A stretch of 64,000 bases of DNA, from assembly GCF_040939455.1 (NCBI RefSeq), contig NC_134116.1, positions 75,099,900-75,163,899 of the forward strand, in the 5' to 3' direction. The notes beneath the pieces were generated by a model that did not search any database, was not told the origin of the DNA, and saw only the letters and a program-made list of their open reading frames with translations. Source of the stretch: Microcebus murinus (Eukaryota > Chordata > Mammalia > Primates > Cheirogaleidae). Positions 58,401-64,000 of this stretch are shown here, one piece after another (position 1 is the first letter of the stretch; each line of letters begins with the position of its first letter). The position numbers and the translations under genes were made by a program.

Positions 58401-59464
58401 AATATTTCTAAATTGAATTTGGAATATGTAATTATATGTAGAAAGTAGATGCACATACATAATATCTATATCTATCTGTCTGAAATTTTGCCCCAGTCCT
58501 AGCCGTCTCCTGTATACAATGCAGAGACTTGACTAGTGCTTCTGACACACTTGCAAATTCAAAGCTGATAAAAGCTTACTACCACCAAGTACCCCGTCTT
58601 ATAATCCAATACAAAAGAATGAATCACACACTCAAAACCATTTTATCTTCCAAACAATGATTTTTATTTTACTTTTAAATTCTAAGAAGCTGTATTACCT
58701 AGACATAGTCCCACTATCTATGTGCTTTTTTCCCCCTATAACATAGAAGGACATCTCACTAGAGGACCTACAGAGAACCTCATTCTTGGGCTAATATTCC
58801 ACTTTATTTTTAAATCCCACTTATATGAAATTTCAAGCATTGTATTTAGGTCTCTTTAACATCTATGCTGTTTATGAAAATCAATGAGGTCTAATTTGGA
58901 CGTCATTTGCTTTTATACTTCAGCAAGCCTGGGGCACAGAAATCAGGACTGAGGCAGCATCCTCTCAAAAGCTTTTGGGCAGGACAAAGCCTAAAAAGGA
59001 AAGTCATCTCATTGGTGCTTACTCCGAACATCTGATTCAACCGCAAATATCAGCGCAGGGTTGACACGTACATGACCTAGAAATGATCCTGGCATTAAAA
59101 CATATTCTGTTCACACATATGTGTGGATTAATAAAGTGAAGGGAACCAAATATGCGTGGTGGTGCATGCAAAACATAAGCATTCTCCCCGAGGCCAGGCT
59201 TAAATTGCAAAATCAGGATTCCCCGGCTTGAATTCTTCCTCCTCCTTTGAACTTTAAACATAGTGCTCCTGGAAAAATGGTATTAAAGACTGATTTAGGG
59301 AGGAATCAAGAAGGGGCAATTTGTTTACATGACTGAAAATAAAATATTTTGGCTGTGAGCAGTGTCACATTTGAATGCTTATCTCATCTCCCTGCCTGAA
59401 AATGTGGGCCTCCTTATTTGTTCTGCAAATTAGAAAACATGTGGATAAAATTAAGTAAGTAAAC
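55481..59464. other. Mostly unique sequence, no gene seen
   Basis: Apart from the MIR-like piece at 55925-56060 and an imperfect (TAA)n patch at 57781-57825, no repeat is recognised. Frames up to 121 codons (57052-57417 -, 57648-57989 -) lack known domains. No exon set. Confidence 0.35.
55925..56060 (-). repeat. MIR-like fragment, reversed
   Basis: 'aaatgacctgcccaatgtca' followed by 'catggggagtcggcagcaaa' fits the reversed MIR core ('acttgcccaaggtcacacagctagtaagtggcagagcc'). Confidence 0.5.
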
Positions 59465-59615
59465 CCATGGACAGAGGTTTTTGGATTGTGAATTCTGACC
59501 CTTGCTCTGGCACTGCCTGTGTTTTGGTAAATTATTTAATCTATCCAACTATTAAATGAAGCTAATGGCAATTATCTTCTTGCAAGAGTGCTGAGAGAGA
59601 GAATTCACAAAAGAA
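59465..59615 (+). repeat. MIR SINE fragment
   Basis: 'ttctgacccttgctctggca', 'ctgcctgtgttttggtaaat' and 'tatttaatctatccaactat' followed by 'gaagctaatggcaattatct' follow the MIR core ('tctgccacttactagctgtgtgacc...acttaacctctctg...aatgggaataataat'). Confidence 0.6.
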
Positions 59616-60181
59616 CACGGACTGTTAGATTTTCAAATCCAAAGCTTTTTACAAGTACAGAGCCACCATCTCATATTATTTATTGACGGACTACGGAACA
59701 AGGTGCTTTTCTGAGCAGCTGTACATGTGGTGGTCAGCTGAAATCCGAAACATCATCAACGTCCTTACAAACACAAATCATACTCAAGGGCTAACATGTG
59801 TTTGGACAGTCAGCAGTTTCTTGTTTAATGACCTAACCTCAAAGGGAGGACATTTGAGTCATGTAAAAAACATTCAGATAATGTTCAAAATAAATACTCC
59901 TCTGTATTTTCTGAGATTTAGTAAGTTGTTTTGGCTTGTTTCAAAATTTGCTCATTAATATAAACTTTAAATAAATTTGTCACAATAGATAGACTAAATG
60001 TCAGCTGATGCAAGTTAAAAGTGCATTAGCTCAATAAATTTATACACATCAACTTGTCCCTTTTGTACCTGGGTAAAAAAGGACACAAAAGTACTCATTG
60101 TGTTCTCATGTCTGCCATGTACCCCTTCTATTTCTTTCAGTATTACAAATACATGAATAATATACACATTATAATGCAGTG
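59616..60181. other. Unique sequence, no gene seen
   Basis: AT-rich. The 91-codon frame at 59683-59958 has no recognised domain. Confidence 0.4.
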
Positions 60182-60400
60182 CATGTTGACTATCCTTTAT
60201 CTGAAATGCTTGTGATCAGAAGTGTTTTGGATTTGGGATATTTTTGGATTTGGGAATATTTGCATTATACTTACTGGCTGTGCATCCTGCATCAGTGCTC
60301 TAATGATCATTTCCTTTAAGTATCATGCTGGCATTCAAAGTTTTGGATTTGGGAGGATTTCGGATTTCAAATTTTCAGATGTGGGATGCTCAGCCTGTAT
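60182..60400. mobile_element. Tigger-like (pogo/Tc1-mariner) non-autonomous element
   Basis: The left end 'ttgactatcctttatctgaa' and the right end 'gtgggatgctcagcctgtat' are the two inverted ends of the mammalian element whose consensus reads 'tacaggttgagcatcccttatccgaaatgct'. 'tgtgatcagaagtgttttgg' and 'atttgggatatttttggatt' are its typical interior. A TA follows the right end. The 62-codon frame across it is not a gene. Confidence 0.8.
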
Positions 60401-60737
60401 TACTTTATGAGGTCCTTTACCGTCCTTTATTCCTAAAATATATTATGATTTTAACTCTTCTGGTTAAATAATACAATGTAAGAGATATCATTATTTTCTG
60501 ATGGTCAAGTTTAGAAGCCATCGAGGTGTTCTTAGTTTTCAATATTGGGAGGGATTACATTACAATTCAACTTACATAAAGCAGTAAGCTAGTATGATTT
60601 ACAAAGTCACTTCTTAAAGAAAAATTTAAAAAGTGATTGCATTATTAGAAAGAAGTATAGTACTTTATTTCTAAAAAGCCTAATATGGAATATTTAAGTT
60701 CTAGAGAGTACTTGAGAATTAAATCTTTTTCTCTTTA
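60401..60737. other. Unique sequence, no gene seen
   Basis: AT-rich, no repeat or gene recognised. Confidence 0.4.
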
Positions 60738-63700
60738 GTTTCAAAATATTAAGGGAGTACAGATGTTTTTGATACATGGCTTGAGCCAAGGCTATGTGTG
60801 CCCATCACCCAAACAGTGTTCATTGTACACATTAGGTGGGGGTTTGCCCCTCTCCTCTTCCCCTCATCCTCTGCTTGATTTATTTCCAGTGACTTTTACT
60901 TCCTTCTGTGTACATCAGTTAGTTCCAACTTATTAGAGAGTACACCTGGTGTTTGTTTTTCCATTCTTCAGATATGTTGCTTAGGAAAATGGTTTCCAGT
61001 TCCTTCCAAATTGCTGCAAAAGGCATTCATTCATCCTTTTTTATGGCTGAATAGTACTCCATGGTATACATACACCACATTTTGTGAATCCATTAATGAA
61101 CTGATAGGCTCTTGGGTTAATTCTACATCTTTGCAATTGCGAATTGTACTACTATAAATATTCGAGTGCAGGTGTCTTTTGGATAAAATGACTTCTTTTC
61201 CTTTGGGGAGATACCCCAGTAGTTGAGATTGCTGGATCAAATGGTAGGTTTACTTTTAGTTCCTTAAGAAATCTCCATACTGTTTTCCCTAGGGATTGTC
61301 TAATTTGCAGTCCCACCAACAGTATATAAGCACTCCTTTCTCTCTGCATCTATGCCAGTATCTATTATTTTGGGACTTTTTAGTAAAAGCCATTCTAACA
61401 GGGGTAAAGGTGATATCTCATTGTGGTTTTAATTTTCATTTCCCTGATGATTAGGGATGTTGAGCATTTTTTCATGTTTATTGGCCATTTGTCTATCTTC
61501 TTTTGAAAACCTTCTGTTCATGTCTTCTGCCCAGTTTTTAATGGGGTTGTTTTTTTCTTACTGATTTGTTTGAGTACGCTGTAGATTCTAGTTATTAACC
61601 TTCATCAGAAGTATAGATTATGAATATTTTCTTCTATTGCTGTTTTCTCTGTTGATTATTTCCTTAGCTGTGCTGAAGCTTTTTAAATTTAATATAGTCC
61701 CATTTATTTCTTTTTGTTGCTGCTGTAATTGCCATTGAGGTATTAGTCATAAATTCTTTGCCTAGACCGATGTCTAGAAGAGTTTTTCCTATATTTTCTT
61801 CTAGAATTCTTATGGTTTCATGCATTACATTTAAGTATTTTATCCATCTTGATTTAATTTTTGTGAGTGGTGAGAGATAGGGGTCCTCTTTCATTCTTCT
61901 GCATGTGGCTATCCAATATTTCCAGCACCATTTATTGAATAGGGCTTCTTTTCCCCAGCGTATATTGTTGTCTGCTTTGTCAAAGATCAGTTAGTTGTAG
62001 GTGGTTTTATATTTGAGTTCTCAATTCTGTTCCATTGTTCTATGTCTCCGTTTTTGTGCAAATGTCATGCTGTTTTGGTTATTACAGCCTTGTAGTATAG
62101 TTTGAAGTTTGGTAATGTGATGCCTCCAGCATTCTTCCTTTTGCTTAGGATTGCTTTGGCTATTTGATTTCTTTTCTAGTCCCAAATGAAGTGTAGAATT
62201 ATTTTTTCTAGATCTGTGAAATATGTCATTGGTATTCTGATGGGGACTGCACAAATCTATAAATCACTTTAGGTAATATGGGCATTTTAACAATGTTGAT
62301 TCTACTGATCCATGAGCATGATATGTTTCTCCATTTGTGTCATCCACAATTTCCTTTCTCAGTGTTTGATAGCTCTCCTTATGGAGATCTTTCATATACT
62401 TGGTTAAGTATAATCCTAGGTAATTTTATTTTCTTTGTAGCAATTGTGAATGGTAATGAGTCTTTGCTTTCCTCTCAGCTTGACTGTTACTGGCTTATAG
62501 ATATGCTACTGATTTGTGCACATTGATTTTTATACCCTAAGACTTTGCTGAATTTATTTGTCAATTCCAGAAGATTGATAGTGAAGTCCTTGGAGTTCTC
62601 TAGATACAAGACCATATTGTCAGCAAAAAGTGATAGTTTGACCTCCTCTTTCCTGATTTGGATACCCTTTATTTTTTCTCTTGCCTGATTGCTCTGGCTA
62701 GAACTTCCAGTACTACATTGAATAGAAGTAGTGACAGTGGGCACTGTTGTCTTATTCTAGTTCTTAGGGGGAATGCTTTCAACTTTTCCCTATTTGGTAT
62801 GATGTTGGCTATGGGTTTATCATATGTGGCTTTTACAATTTTGAGATATATTCCTTCTATGCCTAGTTTGTTGCGAGTTTTTATTATGAAAAGGGGCTGG
62901 ATTTTGTAGAATGCATTTTCTGCATCTATTGAGGTGATCATATGGTCTTTGTTTTTTCTTCTGTTTATGTGGTGAATCACATTTGATTTACATATGTTGA
63001 ACCATCCTTGCACCCAAGTGGGATGAAGCCTACTTGGTTACGACGGGTTATTTATTTATTTTTTTAATGTACTGTTGAATTTGGTTTGCTAGTATTTTAT
63101 TGAGGATTTTTGCATCTATATTCATAAGGGATACTGGTTTGCAGTTTTCTTATTGTTGTTGTGTCCTTATCTGGCTTTGGTATAAAGGTGATTCTGACAT
63201 CATAGAATGAGTTGGGCATGATTCACTTCTCAATGTTATGGAATAATTTCTGCAGTATGGGGACCAGTTCTTCTTTGTAGGTCTGGTAGAATTCCGCTGT
63301 GAATACATCTGGTACACGGTATTTTGTTGTTGTTGTTGTAAGACTTTTTATTACTCCTTCAATATCACTGTTTATTATTGGTCTGTTTAGGAGTTATAAT
63401 TCTTCCTGACTAAGTCTTGGAAGGTTGTGTGTTTCCAGGAATTTGTCCATTTACTCTACATTTTTTAGTTTATGTGTATAGAGATTCTCATATTATTCAT
63501 GGATGATATTTTTATTTCTGTGCTATCACTTGTGATATCTCCTTTTCATTTCTGATTTAGCTTATTTGGGCCCTTTCTCTTCTATTCCTGGTTAATCTAG
63601 TAAGAGGTCTATCAATCTTGTTTATCGTTTCAAAGAACCAACTTTTTATTTGCTATGAATCTTCCTGGTGTTCCATGACCATTTTGTATCTGGATGTCTG

Positions 63701-64000
63701 GATCTCTGGCAATACAAAGGAAGTTTTCCTCAATAACTCCCCTGAATAGATTTTTCCATGCTTTTAACTCTACCTTCTTTTCCTTCAGGGATACCTATAA
63801 TTCATATGTTAGTTCACTTCACATAGTCCCATTATGTCTCTAAGTGATTGCTCTGCCCTTTTTGTTTTCTTCTCTGCCTGTTTAAATGACTGGGTTAGCT
63901 CAAGAGCCTTGTCTTCAAGCTCTGAGATTCTTTCTTCTTCATGGCTTAATCTGTTGCTGAAAATCTGTTTTGCTGTATTTTGAAAATCCCTAAATGAATC
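60738..64000 (-). mobile_element. L1 LINE, reversed, RT region to 3' end; broken
   Basis: Starts (3' end) at 'tcaaaatattaagggagtac' and runs off the window. On -, ORF2 is readable in pieces: 62669-63013 covers the RT '[10 protein letters not shown]' region, 62487-62744 the catalytic box, and 61664-61894 and 61152-61349 the C-terminal part ('KTVWRFLKELKVNLPFDPAI'). The pieces lie in different frames with stops between, so the ORF is dead. The catalytic F-A-D-D box reads F-A-D-N (codon at 62616-62618). The 3' UTR matches the copy at 45448-45770, so both belong to one lineage, likely strepsirrhine-specific. Confidence 0.95.
62487..63013 (-). pseudogene. L1 ORF2 reverse-transcriptase fragment
   Basis: Two overlapping open frames (62669-63013 and 62487-62744) together cover the fingers/palm part of L1 ORF2 reverse transcriptase, which copies L1 RNA at the nicked target. 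'[10 protein letters not shown]' is the D-A-x-K-A-F-D-K motif, with both K to N and D to Y changes. '[13 protein letters not shown]' is the active-site box, with the second metal-binding Asp replaced by Asn. A frame change separates the two pieces. It lies within the reversed L1 and cannot encode an active enzyme. Confidence 0.9.

Noticed and set aside
1..64000. CRISPR arrays, bacterial operons, phage genes, tRNA or snRNA genes
   Set aside because: No regularly spaced repeats with unique spacers, no compact gene arrays, and no tRNA or snRNA-type sequence recognised; the repeat content is plainly mammalian.

Overview
The window looks like about 64 kb of intergenic or intronic DNA from a strepsirrhine primate, most likely a lemur. 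It is AT-rich and CpG-poor, and most of it consists of interspersed repeats. The species call rests on two things. Full-length Alu elements (21932-22236 and, reversed, 47158-47474) carry the 'gagcaagagcgagacccc' type of left-arm end seen in strepsirrhine Alus, not the 'gggcaacatagcgagacc' form of human Alus. Several L1 3' ends close with a 'cccataatatgccaaaat'-type or 'taatattttgaaa'-type tail that differs from the human L1PA 3' end. There is no bacterial or phage content, no CRISPR array, no rRNA or tRNA gene, and no complete protein-coding gene that I can recognise.

Layout. 1-8.1 kb: unique sequence with old MIR, MER20, MLT1-like and L2 copies. 8.16-8.61 kb: a terminal-inverted-repeat DNA transposon with a transposase-tail-like reading frame. 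9.4-10.9 kb: a mosaic of L2 in both orientations. 11.4-16.7 kb: two L1 3' ends, L2/MIR and an Alu monomer. 18.6-28.9 kb: a repeat thicket, made of a reversed L1, an old L1 split by MER1 and Alu insertions, a MaLR internal region with its 3' LTR, then a 2.5-kb L1 from its reverse-transcriptase region to its 3' end. 29-37 kb: mostly unique, with a possible hAT transposase relic and a CA/TA microsatellite. 37-39.8 kb: an old L1/HAL1-like element split by a younger reversed L1 3' end. 39.9-45.8 kb: L2 copies, a short CpG-dense block and a young L1 3' end. 47-51.3 kb: Alu, MER20, L2 reverse-transcriptase relic, MLT1/MST LTR and a possible terminal exon. 51.3-60.1 kb: largely unique, with one compound tandem repeat. 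60.7-64 kb: a reversed L1 running out of the window.

If a transcription unit exists here, the best hints on the + strand are a CpG-dense block ending in a consensus splice donor (40460-40591) and an acceptor followed by a 43-codon open frame, stop and AATAAA (51065-51244). Linking them is only a hypothesis. The long open frames elsewhere are what chance and repeats produce. I did not find a new multi-gene system. The observations most worth a second look are the TIR element, the two lineages of L1 3' ends, the L1 copy with a changed catalytic aspartate, the microsatellite-bearing tandem duplication, two perfect hairpins, and the two exon-like segments.
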